This document shows, piece by piece, positions 33,238 to 45,515 of a stretch of DNA of 64,000 nucleotides; the first letter of the stretch is position 1; each line of letters opens with the position of its first letter. The DNA is from Perkinsus chesapeaki (taxonomy: Eukaryota; Perkinsozoa; Perkinsida; Perkinsidae), in NCBI GenBank assembly GCA_013115145.1, contig JAAPAO010000063.1, forward strand, positions 1 through 64,000, written 5' to 3'. The position numbers were made by a program, and so were the translations under genes. Below the pieces are notes generated by a model. That model was not told the origin of the DNA. It made no database searches and worked only from the letters and a program-made list of their open reading frames with translations.

Positions 33238-36017
33238 ATGGGTGCAAGCCTTACTTTTTTAGATAAAGCTAATACTGATGTTACCACTGAATGTGGTGAT
33301 TGGGTAGTAATAATAATATTAATAAGCGTATTTATTATTAGGGACCATTATCATATTCGGTATCGGGTATGCAGGGATGGAGAAGGTCAATGGAAGATGA
33401 TCATATTGCTCATTGGGATAAAAATAAAAGGTATTAACTAGTCTTTGATATGAAAATATAATATTATTAGAGTTGGATTATTTGGGGTATTTGATGGTCA
33501 TGGTGGAAGAGGGGCTTCGCAATATGTAGCAAAGAAAATTATAAAAACAATATTAAATACGGAAGCGTAATAATCAATTATAATTATAATATATAATAAG
33601 ATTATAGTTATAAAAAGAATGATTATGCAAGAGCATTACATGAAGCATTTATGGAAGTTGATAAGGAAATGGCTACTTCAGAGGGAGCTAAAGAGGTTAT
33701 ACTAATAATAAATATTAATACATACCACAATTGGATATAGATAATGCAACTTCATAATGAAGGATTAAAAGAAGATCAACAAAAGATATTACTACGACCA
33801 TCTCAATTACCAAAAGTATTACAACATATGCTTGGGGTGCAGGGAGTAGATGATGGGGAGGAAGGGGACGAAGACAATAATTCGGATTTAAGTGATGTTG
33901 ATTCATCTTGTCAAAAAGAAGTAATATTGTTATTATATATGTAATATAATGATACATTTTATTAGGATGATGATGTGCAAATGGATGTTGCTGAAGGTGA
34001 TAATATTATTAATATAGTATTATAATATATTCAACAGATGATACCATAGAAGATAATGATACATCAAAGGCTCTTGTGGATAATGCTGAAGATGCAGCAG
34101 CAGGAGCATCAACCGCGCCTCATACTGCTACGTCATCACCAACAAACTCACCATTGGTAAATATTATAATTGGGTAATGAATATGATTGTATATTAGGAG
34201 GGAGTCGATGAAGAAGAAGTTGAAGAAGAAATAGATTTAGAGACACTCCCTCGTGAGAATCAACACAATGAGAAGCACGAGGAGGGGGAGGCATCATCCA
34301 CTGGACAGCAGCAGCAGGAGGAGGATCAGCAGCAGCAGCAGCAGGTACTGTTAATACCTAATAACATTGGTAATATGTGGTGTTAGATGGTGTGGGTTAG
34401 ATTTGTTGGTGAATGTGGTGGTAGGTGATATTATTAAATTAAATGATGATGGATTATTAGAAATACCAGAGAATGAGTTTTGGAAAATGTTAGGTCGTCA
34501 AATAACAGCAGATGTTCAAGTAGTAGTTGAAGAAGTTGTAAATATAATAATATATTATTAGGGATGTACTGCAGTTGTATGTGCATTAATATTAGGGGAC
34601 GGATCTAGTCCACCACAGCTTATATGTGCTAATACTGGTGATTCTCGGTAACCATTAATAAACCATTATTATTAATATCATCTAACATTATTATTAGTTG
34701 CATTCTAGCAAGAAGAAATAAAGCTTATGCATTATCAGATGACCATAAACCATCACAAGTAATAATATTATAAATCCGTATTATTATTAATTATATATCA
34801 GGATACTGAAATGGAAAGGATAATAGCAGCAGGTGGACAGGTGGAAGAATGTATGGGACAATATAGAGTACAAGGTATTGAATATTATTATTATTAAAGT
34901 AGTATCTAATTGTTATTATTAGGAGATCTGAACTTATCGCGTGCACTTGGTGATCATCGATATAAACACGATACTACATTGCCTCCTGAATGTCAGATTA
35001 TATCTCCTATGCCGGATTTAAGGTAGTATTATTATATATTATAATTATTGAAGGGTATTATTATATAAATAGGATAAGACAATTATCAAAAGATGATACA
35101 CATGTTATACTAGGTTGTGATGGTATATGGGAAGTAATAATAATATAATGTCATAGTAATAATATAATTATTATTTATATAGATACATTCAAATCAATCA
35201 GCAGTTGATTATGTTTTATCATATGAGAAAGCTGCACTTCGATTGATTCATAGTAAACCACATACTGTTGGACAATGGCGCGAGTTAATAATATATCCAT
35301 TTATTATTAATAATAATTATATCATGTTTCAGTAAAGGGAAGAAGCGTAAAGGATCTCCTGTTAAAGCCGGACGATCAGCAGCAGAAGCAGCAGCACCTG
35401 AAGTTGGATCATTTAAGCAACCGCGTCTGAATGATGTATGAACCTTCGTCGTCTTCTTCTCTTCTTTCTACTTGTTGTTATTATTAGGTTATACTTCATC
35501 CAGGCTCAGAAGGTAGTGATTCAGCATTCTCATTAGCGGCACTTTCAGGAGCTGTATGTCAAGCAACAGTCTGTCCACAGTAATTGTTATTATTAGCAAA
35601 TGATAATATTATTATTATTGGCAGATTACATTTAGATAACCCCAACTTTGAAGGAAATGGATGTGATAATTTAACATTTATGATTATTAAAATACCCGAT
35701 AATATACGTAAAGTAATAATAAGCCATTGTTATACTACTAGCCATAATATCTTAATTAGGCATTACCAGCTCCTAACCCAGAAGAAACACCTGAACCTGG
35801 CCCACCTATTGTATATGGTCAACGACCTAGAAAACGACGCAATTTAACAGATACCAAGTCCGGAGTTGAAGACGAAGAAGAAGGCAAAGAAAACACTTGT
35901 ACCGAACGTAACGCTAAACGGTTAAAGGTTGCTGATACGGCTCCCCCCACCGCCCCCACCGCCGGCACCGACGAGTCTGTTGTTAATCCTTTAGCTGGAA
36001 CTGGGGAGGGGAAGTGA
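33238..36017 (+). CDS. PPM1G: PP2C-family Ser/Thr phosphatase with acidic insert (PPM1G-like)
   Basis: It starts [20 protein letters not shown] (a Gly-2 that could be myristoylated). PP2C motifs in order: [32 protein letters not shown], then after an insert [53 protein letters not shown] and DNLTFMIIK. The metal-binding aspartates (MEDD, DGHGG, CDGIWE, DN) are all present. Between motifs lies an acidic, Gln-rich insert of about 180 residues ([36 protein letters not shown]), as in PPM1G. The C-terminus has basic clusters QRPRKRRNL and NAKRLK that fit nuclear localisation. About fifteen AT-rich introns interrupt it. Confidence 0.88.
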
Positions 36018-36151
36018 AATATAAAAATGCATTTGCTACGTAGTTTGATCATAAATTATAGCTTGTTTGAGTTATCCTCTTATATACTTTATATTTTTAG
36101 AATCACTTTATTATTATATTATCTCATCCTCATCCTTCTAAGCCGGCAATT

Positions 36152-37144
36152 ATGTCTGATATTATTATGAATGCATCTTGTCCTTATCAACAACAACAAC
36201 AAGAACAAGAACAAGAACTCCCTCATCCGACAACAGACAGAGTCCGTCGTAATTCAATTATGAGAATACGGCTTAAGAATTCATCATTTCATTTTGAAGA
36301 AGATGATCATGATATTAATAATAACTATGATGAATCAAATCATTCAGATTCTACAAAATCTGGTATAGTTAGGACTAGAAGTCGTAGTGAAAATGATATA
36401 TCAAATATCGGTCGTCATGGTCATTTTATATCTAGATCTCCACTTGTCGCCGAGTTCTATCCTGAAACCGGTATGTTGTCATATTCAATGGATATAAATA
36501 ACAACAACAACAACGGTTATCATCATGGTCAACTCGTGAAGAATCCATTCTCGGGTCAAGAAGATTTATTTCAAGAATCTATTAATGATTATTGTAGTAT
36601 GAATTATGATGATCCTATAAATACCTCTGGTAGTAGTCCAAGATTAAATTGGGAAGGTGTAACTACTATAATGCTTCGCAATATACCTAGTCGGTACTGT
36701 CCAAAATCATTGAGAAGACTAATTGGTAATTTAGGATTTGCTAATTCTATGGATTTCTTTTATATGCCTATGGATTCTGTTAACTATAAGAATCTAGGTT
36801 ATGCCTTCATCAATTTGATAACTGTACATGAAGTTGCTCGTTTTATGGAGGTGTTTGTTGGATATAGATTTGATCCTTCACGTGGATCTGAAAAAGTATG
36901 CGAAGTTTGTCCAGCTAGAGTTCAAGGATTTTATCACAATGTGAGTCATTTCCAGAATTCGGCGACTCGAGTAAGTATACCCGATGAATTCAAACCTATC
37001 GCTATTAAGAATGGTGAAGAGATTGTTATTCATAGTAATCTAAGAAGAGGAAGATCAAACAGCTCGTATAATAGTAAAAGTAAATATAATAATAGGCATA
37101 CAGGTTATATAGATAATAATAAGTTAAGGTCCAGTCATTATTGA
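36152..37144 (+). CDS. Mei2-like RNA-binding protein
   Basis: A single-exon 330-residue protein. Residues 1-165 are low complexity with a Gln run and Asn/Asp-rich stretches. Residues 170-270 form the Mei2 C-terminal RRM: TTIMLRNIPSRYCPKSLRRL, FFYMPMDSVNYKNLGYAFIN, and CEVCPARVQGFYHNVSHFQN. This RRM type binds RNA, and family members control meiosis or development in fungi, plants and protists. The tail is basic (NLRRGRSNSS). It lacks introns, unlike PP2C 135 bp upstream, which has many. Confidence 0.88.
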   Translation: MSDIIMNASCPYQQQQQEQEQELPHPTTDRVRRNSIMRIRLKNSSFHFEEDDHDINNNYDESNHSDSTKSGIVRTRSRSENDISNIGRHGHFISRSPLVAEFYPETGMLSYSMDINNNNNNGYHHGQLVKNPFSGQEDLFQESINDYCSMNYDDPINTSGSSPRLNWEGVTTIMLRNIPSRYCPKSLRRLIGNLGFANSMDFFYMPMDSVNYKNLGYAFINLITVHEVARFMEVFVGYRFDPSRGSEKVCEVCPARVQGFYHNVSHFQNSATRVSIPDEFKPIAIKNGEEIVIHSNLRRGRSNSSYNSKSKYNNRHTGYIDNNKLRSSHY

Positions 37145-37450
37145 TTGGCATTTTATATAAAGCTTTAGGCGGCTTTAAGCCAAATAAGCCCTATTATTCA
37201 TTATATATTACAAAATATTAATATCTATAGGTTATTAATATAATTGTTGCGTTAATAAATGTGTTGCATTAACCAATATCATTATTAAACACCCTTTTAC
37301 TCTATGCAATACTATAAAAGGTACTTCGCGAAGGATGCACGACAACTTAAACTAAACATTGGTATTATTATTCAAAGTAGCTTCTAAACGATGAAAAGAT
37401 GGGCCTTATGAAACATTGACAACCCACAAATGAAAGCACAGTTACAGAAT

Positions 37451-38926
37451 CTATAATTGTGATTTAGTTTTGGGTAATTTAGTATGAAGAACCGATTCAT
37501 AAAGATGATCTAAAGTAACAGATTTTGGACGCTCAATAGGCATTTGCATTATTCTTGCCCAAACAAGTTGAGCCATAACTCCCATAGATCTTGATACAGC
37601 AAATACAACTGTATAGAAATCAGGCTCAACAAGACCATAATGTTTTAACATAACACCAGAGTGAGCATCAACATTGGGATTAGGATTACGAACTTTACCA
37701 GTTTTAGCTAATACAGGTGGTACTGCTTCATATGCTATTGAACATAATTGCACCATAGGATCATCATTTAAATATTTTAAACAGAATTCTCTTTCTAAAA
37801 GATAACGTGGATCAGCTACTTTTAATACAGCATGACCATATCCAGGAATAACTTTACCATTTTTTAATGTGTTTTCAGCATATTTACGAACACTTTTAAC
37901 AGTTGGTATAGTTTTATTAATATTATGCTCATCCATACATCCTTCTAACCATTTAAGAGATTCTTGATTGGCTATACCATGTAGTGGACCAGCTAAACCA
38001 CATATACCAGCAGCAAATGAATAATAAGGATCAGCAAGTGCTGAACCAACAAGATGTGTTGTATGAGCTGATACATTACCACCTTCATGATCAGCATGTA
38101 ATAACATATAAAGTCTCATCATATCAGCAAACATAGGATCATTACTACTTACTCCCAACATATGACTAAAATTAGCAGCCCAATCAAGATTAGGATCACT
38201 ATTAATTTGATCATCATTATGAAATGTTCTTCTATAAATTCTAGCAGCTAATTGTGGTACACGTGCTACCAATGTTATGGCATCTTCTAGGATACTTTCC
38301 CAATAATCACTTTTTTTAATATCACCATTATAATAACCTTTAGAGAATGCTGAATAAGGCTGCAATGCCAATACACCAATACTCAATTGTGTCATTGGAT
38401 GCATATCTTTAGGTAAATTATTAATGGTATTAATAACATCATCTGGTAGTTGTCCTCTTTTATATAATTCCATATTAAATTCATCGATTGTATCTTTATT
38501 AGGTATATTACCAGTAAGTAATAACCAAAAAGCACCTTCAGGTAAACCAACAGTACTATCATTAGTAGATTTAGGTAATGCTGAATTAACCTCTCTCAGT
38601 GTCATCTTTCTATATCTTATACCACCGTGAGGATCTAAATCAGATGTATCAGTTAGCATAGTTTTCATACCACGTTCACCACCAAGTACATTAGCAACAG
38701 TTATATCACCAATAACATCATGACTATGACCATATTTTAATTCAACAAGTCTAGCGAACTCTGATTTCGCCAATGTTCGTATTTCTTCTTTTAAAGTATC
38801 CATAACTGGTCGGCTAATATTATTCGATTTATCATCATTGTGATATTCAGTAGATGACAATGAAGGTGATGATGAGATACTCATCTTAATGAGGAGGACA
38901 AACTGTGTGTGATTAACAAACTTCAA
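37451..38926 (-). CDS. Citrate synthase
   Basis: An intronless 491-residue protein; a start at 38884 (MSISSSPSLSSTEYHNDDKS) would give 477. Key family blocks are GGIRYRKMTLREVNSALPKS, PEGAFWLLLTGNIP, the first catalytic His in HADHEGGNVSAH, GPLHGIANQESLKWL, the second His in VIPGYGHAVLK, and the catalytic Asp in NVDAHSGVMLKHYG. It condenses acetyl-CoA with oxaloacetate. The length and spacing are of the eukaryotic mitochondrial/peroxisomal type. The N-terminus is not a clear mitochondrial presequence (few Arg, acidic DD run), and the protein ends KSQL, a weak PTS1-like end, so its compartment is open. Confidence 0.95.
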   Translation of the reverse strand: MKFVNHTQFVLLIKMSISSSPSLSSTEYHNDDKSNNISRPVMDTLKEEIRTLAKSEFARLVELKYGHSHDVIGDITVANVLGGERGMKTMLTDTSDLDPHGGIRYRKMTLREVNSALPKSTNDSTVGLPEGAFWLLLTGNIPNKDTIDEFNMELYKRGQLPDDVINTINNLPKDMHPMTQLSIGVLALQPYSAFSKGYYNGDIKKSDYWESILEDAITLVARVPQLAARIYRRTFHNDDQINSDPNLDWAANFSHMLGVSSNDPMFADMMRLYMLLHADHEGGNVSAHTTHLVGSALADPYYSFAAGICGLAGPLHGIANQESLKWLEGCMDEHNINKTIPTVKSVRKYAENTLKNGKVIPGYGHAVLKVADPRYLLEREFCLKYLNDDPMVQLCSIAYEAVPPVLAKTGKVRNPNPNVDAHSGVMLKHYGLVEPDFYTVVFAVSRSMGVMAQLVWARIMQMPIERPKSVTLDHLYESVLHTKLPKTKSQL

Positions 38927-39179
38927 GTCACTTCACAAACGAAAATGTCACAATGTAAGTTACGCTCGCCCAGCTGATCGATTATGAAGAAAATTCCGTG
39001 TAGGGGTTGTTGAGATGAGGAAACTATGCGGCAAGCCGCCAGTAACTCAATACCACAGACGGGTGGTTAAAAAGGCTTATATACTGATGAATGTGTACGC
39101 AAGCACGCTGCGACGTCACTTGCTATCTTAACTGTTTCTCAACGCCTTGGCTTTCAGTACTGAACACTGAATTAGAACG

Positions 39180-40322
39180 TCAGAGAAAATGCGGTAGAAC
39201 GTCACTGGCTGGTTTACCAAGAAAACTATAAGTTGCCAAAGGACTTAAAGGAGTTGATTCGAGGTTAACTTCAATAACCTAATGAAGGGAGGGAACATAA
39301 TACGGTGGGAATACTAGACACTTGTTACTGGAATGTTACGATTTATGGCAATGTTAGCAAAGCCTGCTGCTGGATACACTATACTAGATGTACCAATTAT
39401 TATTAATATATCACATGACTCTCTAAAATACATATTATAAATATATAATGTATCATTAATTTACATTGCATTATTAGCATGTTTTAAAGTATTATCATCT
39501 AAAGCCTCACCAAACCATACGACACTTGGTCGTAATAATCTGAATAATAATAATACAATATAACTTTATAGTAGATGGGGTAATACTTCCCATTCCTATG
39601 AGGTAATTTATCAACTGGGATTATTGCTGATTTTAATGGTTTACTTGGATCAACATCATCATATAGTGCGGGAACAATGGGAATAGTACGATCCTCCCAT
39701 ACCTACATTAACATATTACTAAACATAATCTAATAATATTAGTAAGCCAGTACATGAATATTGTCCTGTATGAAAGGAATGGTATCTAACTCCTTTACAA
39801 GCCATAATGATCCGTGTAATTCTATAACGTGTTGGCTACCAGCAAGTTGATGAAGTCCATCAACATTTTGCTAAGGAACGATGATTGAAGTGATGTGAAT
39901 TATTATGATGTTGTTGATGATGTTAAGCTGCTCACTGTTATAAGTGTGAATTGCAGACCATCTTTCTTTTTCATTTCCTCTAATTCGGTACACCATTTAT
40001 GACACGTGTTTGGCTTTGATTTGGCAACTATCTGTCTTCGATACTCATAAAATTGCCAAACTAATGATGGATCAGATCTGAAAGCCTGTGAAGTTGCTAA
40101 ACCTAAAAGGAAAGGGCTCTTCATACAATTGAACAATAAGGTGTTTTTGTTGTTAATATTATCATCACGTGTTGGATCATTGTTTCTCCATAACCCTTGT
40201 GGCCCTCTAAATGTTGGTATACCACTTTCAGCACTAACTCCAGCCCCAGTGATAATTACTGTATACTTTGATTGTTTTATAAGTGAACGAACCTTTTCTG
40301 TTATACAGCAACAATTAGACAT
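39180..40322 (-). CDS. SIRT5: SIRT5-like class III sirtuin
   Basis: It starts [23 protein letters not shown]-binding motifs: [20 protein letters not shown] with GLWR, then [12 protein letters not shown] after an intron, [60 protein letters not shown] and a last exon [10 protein letters not shown] to DVLPHFL. WFGE and GTSSxVYPA match SIRT5/CobB deacylases, as does YEYRRQIV near the acyl-lysine pocket. The first zinc-binding cysteine pair after HGSLW is not in the main frame: [16 protein letters not shown] reads in the adjacent frame over the same bases (39755-39805). This may be a sequence error, a small unrecognised intron or real loss. Five exons. Confidence 0.85.
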
Positions 40323-40453
40323 AATAATAAATACCAGAATAATAGTTATTAAAACTTAACACCGACACAGTAATAAAATATATAACAGAAACTAGTAAAG
40401 TGTTTTATTATGATGACAAATGATGAAGTAGATATAACTAATATGATAATAAT

Positions 40454-40848
40454 TTATTGTGTTTTCTTTGTATCTTTAGTCTTCTTTGAGGTTTTATCAT
40501 CATGTGTAACATCATCATCATCATCACCAGCAGCAGCAGCATTTGATGCATTATTGTTATGATTCCCCTCATCCTCCTTAGTATCATCATCATCAGGGCC
40601 AGACTCAACCCGTATCATAGGCATACGAGTAGTTAACCACCATATCAATGCGATGAATCTGAATACGAATAGTAAAAAACCCTCCCTCCTCCTCCTCCTC
40701 CCCCCACCAATAGCTCCTACCCAATGGTTAATATTGCATAATCTACCCAATCTGCTTCATCTAAATGATCAATACCAGTAAGATCAATAAGTTGCTTTGG
40801 GAATATATATGGTAAACCAGATTTAACAATTGTAACGTTTTCAGACAT
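40454..40848 (-). CDS. Small acidic single-span membrane protein
   Basis: Two exons. It starts MSENVTIVKSGLPYIFPKQL at 40848 and continues DEADWVDYAILTIG, which after a GT-AG intron (about 40674-40731) joins FIALIWWLTTRMPMIRVESG. One membrane span (YAILTIGFIALIWWL) is followed by a tail of Asp/Lys/Ala-rich sequence (DDDDTKEDEGNHNNN, TSKKTKDTKKTQ). About 110 residues. The family is not recognised. A tail-anchored or type III topology is plausible. Confidence 0.55.
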
Positions 40849-41370
40849 TATGAATTATTATTAAGTGATAACACTGATATAAGTACTGACATTAGTAGTC
40901 TTTGAATTAATAATACATTAGCAATATAATCTATATAACGTCAATTAGACATTTGCGCCGTGGAGGAGTCAATAAATGATAAACCCTAGCGAAGAGATGC
41001 TAACACAAAAACTGTCCCCTTGAACCCCCTTTAATAAACTGTCGAATAAGGTCATAAGATGGTCAGGTTCCTTATGATGATCCGAATGTGTCATGGTTAA
41101 CCACGTATTATGATTATGATACGAGGATACTTAAATTATTATCCAAATCATCAAATAACCGAGCCATGATGACACTCACAGACTCTCCCGTACGCGTACG
41201 GTGTAGATGCTGTTGCAGCAGCAACAGCAACAGCAGGAACGTTGAACTACAGTCCAGGACTGTCCGACCTCCAAAGTAACTTAGAACACACACCTTAATT
41301 TTGGACCAGAAATCACGATCTTTCTTAGGGAAGTACCTCTAGATAGAAAAGTCCGATTATAACTCTTTTT

Positions 41371-41433
<63 letters not shown>

Positions 41434-41958
41434 TTTATAACCTAGCGTATATACAGTACTAATCCCTATAAGTTTCATTGATCATCAGCAGTCTGAAGAA
41501 GTAGTTGAGGGGAAGTCGCAGAGTCAAGCTTGACACTGCGAATTTCGCGATGCACACGGTGCAACATGCACCAATTATAGCGATCTTTTCTTTTCGCTAA
41601 TTTGGCAACATTTTCCATGCCGATCCATATAATAAGGAGATTCTCTGAGCTTGGGGCACAGAGGCACAAATCCGGCAGAGAATGCTGCAGGTGACAAAAA
41701 CGTGATATTCTACTGTGAGTTAATTTGGAGGTCTGTACTCTAACTGGGAAGCAGCATTGAAGAAAGAGAAGCATTATATTAAGCGGATGTATACTAAGTG
41801 ATACACTGTACTAGTATGACAATTCATATTTTATTAGATTAGTCATGTGTCATTATTAACCTTTATTAATGGTATTGTTGTTACTTATGATGTGACACAA
41901 GTAACAAAAGTCATGTACTACGGATCAGGTTGTTCATTGATATGCTTGATTAATAATG
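40849..41958. other. Gene-poor spacer with (GTA)21 microsatellite
   Basis: No convincing gene was found. A (GTA)21 tract spans 41371-41433; the apparent poly-Tyr frame across it is a repeat artefact. A 99-codon minus frame at 41475-41774 has no domain. A Gln/Ser-rich plus stretch at 41205-41245 comes from a GCAGCAACA repeat. Confidence 0.6.
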
Positions 41959-41960
41959 TA

Positions 41961-42265
41961 CAGGGTGATGCGAAAAAAAGGGTCCATGCCTCATATTTTT
42001 TGGCGCGTGAGAGTCACGAGTGAAGTAAGGTACCAGCTTGAAGCTCTTGGTGAGCCCTTTCTAATGCCTTATCAACCATTGCGATACTCGAATAAGGCTC
42101 TGAGTTATAGCTCAACAAAAAAACTGTTACATAGAGAAATGCGCTCATCATTAGAAAGGCATTAGAAAGGGCTCACCAAGAGCTTCAAGCTGGTACCTTA
42201 CTTCATTCGTAACTCTCACGCGCCAAAAAAATATGAGGCATGGACCCTTTTTTCGCATCACCCTG
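41961..42265. mobile_element. Foldback MITE, Tc1/mariner-like, with TA target duplication
   Basis: A 305-bp element made almost wholly of inverted arms. The left arm, 41961-42069, begins CAGGGTGATGCG and is matched in reverse complement by 42157-42265, ending CGCATCACCCTG, with only two or so mismatches in 109 bp. The spacer is 87 bp. The dinucleotide TA flanks both ends (41959-41960 and 42266-42267), the target preferred by Tc1/mariner transposases; CAGGGTG termini are also common in that superfamily. It encodes no protein and would need a transposase in trans. High arm identity suggests recent insertion. Confidence 0.9.
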
Positions 42266-42694
42266 TATAATATTAATGAACCCTATGAACATAACGATGT
42301 ACGACTTCAACGTTATCAGGCACTAACTGTTATTATCAGCCACTTTATTATGGATACAAGTAAGGATGGATTTAGTTATATCCTAGGATTTACATAATAA
42401 GGTATAACAATTGTATTAAAATCCACCACTTTAAGAGCCGCTGGTATTGTCCTTTCTATTCTCTCACTTGTCTCAAAGTGTGTATCGATTCTAGTATTAC
42501 ATTCTATGTTTTATAAAATACATTCTACTTGTTATAGCATTCAGCAAGCATTCAGTTAGAGTAATTAATCAAATGACATCATCATTACAAGAACCCGAAC
42601 AGGAACAAGAGTCTGACATACATCACTTTCAACACAATAAGTCTATTATTATTATTAACAGAAACATTAACACCATGCATTATCATCTTAATCA

Positions 42695-45113
42695 TCATGA
42701 ATACAACAACAGCTGCTGTTGTTGTTGCTGCTCATCTGACATAGATGGTACTGGTAACCAAGGACGATATAGATATGTTCCAATAACATTTGCAAGATAA
42801 CCAAACTTAAATAATATCTAATAATATCATATGTTGGGTAATAATAATGTCATCTACATTACTTTCCTTTGTATATTAGTTATACCAGGTGCTTCATGTC
42901 CTTCAAAATCATACCGGAACACTAACATAGTACCTATTAATAATAATAACAAATATAATACTAATATTACTACCGGGTTTAAATACAACACTGTGATCAC
43001 CTCTATATAGTGTACGACTATCTAATACTAATGCATCACCAGATCTCCAACATCCATCTGGGTATCTTTTATACATATATTAATAAGTATTATTCAATTG
43101 TTGATTATTATTACAATTCATGAACCTTCAATACACCTCCAGACATCATAAACCTTTTCGAATATGTACATAATCTATCTATCATCGATATTATCGATGA
43201 TGATTGATAATCTCCTATTGATAATATATGGCTTCCTGGTAATATACTTTGTGTACCTTATATAACAATCTCTATTATAACATAACCTCCTTTATAACTA
43301 TTATTATTATTACCAACAACCTACCTATTTTATCATCACGATCTGTTAATGGTAATAATACTGTAAATCCTGCTGCACCATTATCAGCATGAAAATGTCT
43401 CTCTGGTGGTGAGCCATGATCGATAGTAATCAATCTAACATCTGCTAAATACCTATTTAAACTAGTATTAGTATTAATGATGATATTATCTTATTATTAT
43501 CATCATCATCACATTCTTTTCCTTTCACCAGTGCCATCATCTAATTCAGCTGCCATATCCTCCGCAACTGAATGTAATATACCCATCCATGACCTATTAC
43601 AATGTGTAGTTGCTCCTTCCATAGTGGTACCTAATAACAATCACACCTTGATAATAACATGTATACTACTATTACCACGTAATAACATATGAAGTCTAGA
43701 ATGAGCAAATCTTCCAAATTTAATATTACCATCATGTGCTAATACTTGTACTCCAATATGGCTGGCATTATCACCATAAGTCTAATAACAACAACAAATA
43801 ATAATATTGTCGATGTTAATACTAACATGAAATGTTTCTTGTAGTTTCTTAATATCCTCAGGTGTTACTGCTTCTCTCAATAAAGCTACTCCCCATTGAC
43901 GGAGGGATGATGCTATCTTTTGTGAATCATATCTTGGTGATAGTACTGATGCTTCTGCTACTAACCTACTACTACTCTTTCCTATGGCGGCGGAGGCGGT
44001 GAGATATGGCTTAACTTTACCTATTAATACTTATTTAATAAATATTGTCCTTTATATTACTTCCTATATTATAACCAAAAGCTCTATCACTATGTCTTCG
44101 ACCAAATGCTTTATCATCATAATAAGTTCTATTATCAAAATACCTATTATTGCTATTATTAAAGTAATGAATATAATGTCCCTCCTCTTTACTGTCTATT
44201 ATTCCATTCTTTTACCAATCCTTCATAGATACCTTCTCTAAATGCTTCTATATTCTTCCATAAATCAACACCTTTATCAGATCTATCAATCTGATAATAT
44301 CTAATAATAATGATTAATAATTTATTATATCACTTTCCGGCATGCTGTGTTAACTATCTCAGTTAGATATTCAGGTATATCACCTATATCACCTGTATGT
44401 AACTGATATCTTGCAGCATCCCATAACTCAGATCCTAGTAGTAATAAATAATAATACTACCACTATTATTCAACCATTCTAGTACTACTATTATTACTAC
44501 CTCCAGGATTAATATTATTGTTAGTTTCATTAATAACTGCTCTCAAATATCTTTCAGAAATCTCTAACATAGGTTCTACTGGTAAACATCTACAAGCTGC
44601 TTCTTGAAATTGTTCAAGTGTAAATCTAATAATAATAATATTCACCCATGTAGTCGTAATACATTGTATCATTACTACCCATGACGTTGCCCAATTTCTG
44701 TTATTAATTTCTCCCAATTAGTATCATTAATTCCTGATATATCCTGATCACGTGAATCATAAACCAGTTCCTGTTTTAGATATTTCCAAGGTATAAACCT
44801 ATTATCCCATTACTATTATCTAATAATAATTAGAAGCAATATAATATTATTACATATTATTTGCAGCAGTATTCTTCAAATATATATGAGTAATAAGTCC
44901 AGTTGATGATATACCAGCAAGGCACCATAAAGTGAAGTTAATTGATTTATCAATATGACGTTTCTTAGGAAAATCTTTTATTAGCTCCCCTGGTATCCAT
45001 TCCTTTTTATATAACCTTTTTATCAACCTCAATGTTCTAACTGTAATAATATCAGCAACAGCAGCAATCTTATATGATGATGAGGTAGTAGGATGAGGAG
45101 GAGGGATACTCAT
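42695..45113 (-). CDS. PhyH-like 2-oxoglutarate/Fe(II) dioxygenase
   Basis: It starts MSIPPPHPTTSSSYKIAAVA at 45113. The first 250 residues are helical and poorly conserved (KKEWIPGELIKDFPKKRHID, FQEAACRCLPVEPMLEISER, IGDIPEYLTEIVNTAC). The C-terminal half reads RQWGVALLREAVTPEDIKKL, then RLITIDHGSPPERHFHADNG with the iron-binding H-x-D (HAD), FTVLLPLTDR, TQSILPGSH and DALVLDSRTLYRGDHS with the distal His, followed by a strand with Arg. These fit phytanoyl-CoA dioxygenase-like oxygenases. The substrate is unknown. The last exon carries a Gln run and ends at TGA 42695; its frame at the final splice is less sure. About ten introns, all AT-rich. Confidence 0.72.
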
Positions 45114-45250
45114 TAAATTAATAATGATAACTATTGATAATAATAATAGACACTACGTAAGAACACAAAATACTTATATATGATGATAATGGTTATCCGA
45201 CAGTTTCACGTAACTTAAATGGATAATCATATCTAGTGTAGAGTAATGTT

Positions 45251-45252
<2 letters not shown>

Positions 45253-45282
<30 letters not shown>

Positions 45283-45309
45283 AAAGAAGAAGAAGAAGAA
45301 GAAGAAGAA
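45253..45309. repeat. (GTA)n and (AGA)n microsatellites
   Basis: About nine GTA triplets directly followed by about nine AGA triplets in the spacer 45114-45515, which otherwise shows no gene. Confidence 0.95.
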
Positions 45310-45515
45310 CTACGATAATGGTGAATGATGAAATCGTACAATAATAGTTTGGAGGGTTTGGAGGGGTTACCAAGCTTGAGAGAAGTTATTGAATAATACT
45401 AGTCATATTAGTTATGTACCATTTACAACAACACTAATAATCATAGAGTAAGAATAATATTATTAAATCACATGAATCACAAAAATATAATATATCATCT
45501 AAATGATTATTATTA

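Noticed and set aside
41281-41478. Minus-strand frame with a long Tyr run
   Set aside because: The run is the translation of the (GTA)21 microsatellite; there are no flanking domains.
41956-42165. 69-codon plus frame
   Set aside because: It lies wholly inside the foldback MITE and reads across the inverted arms.
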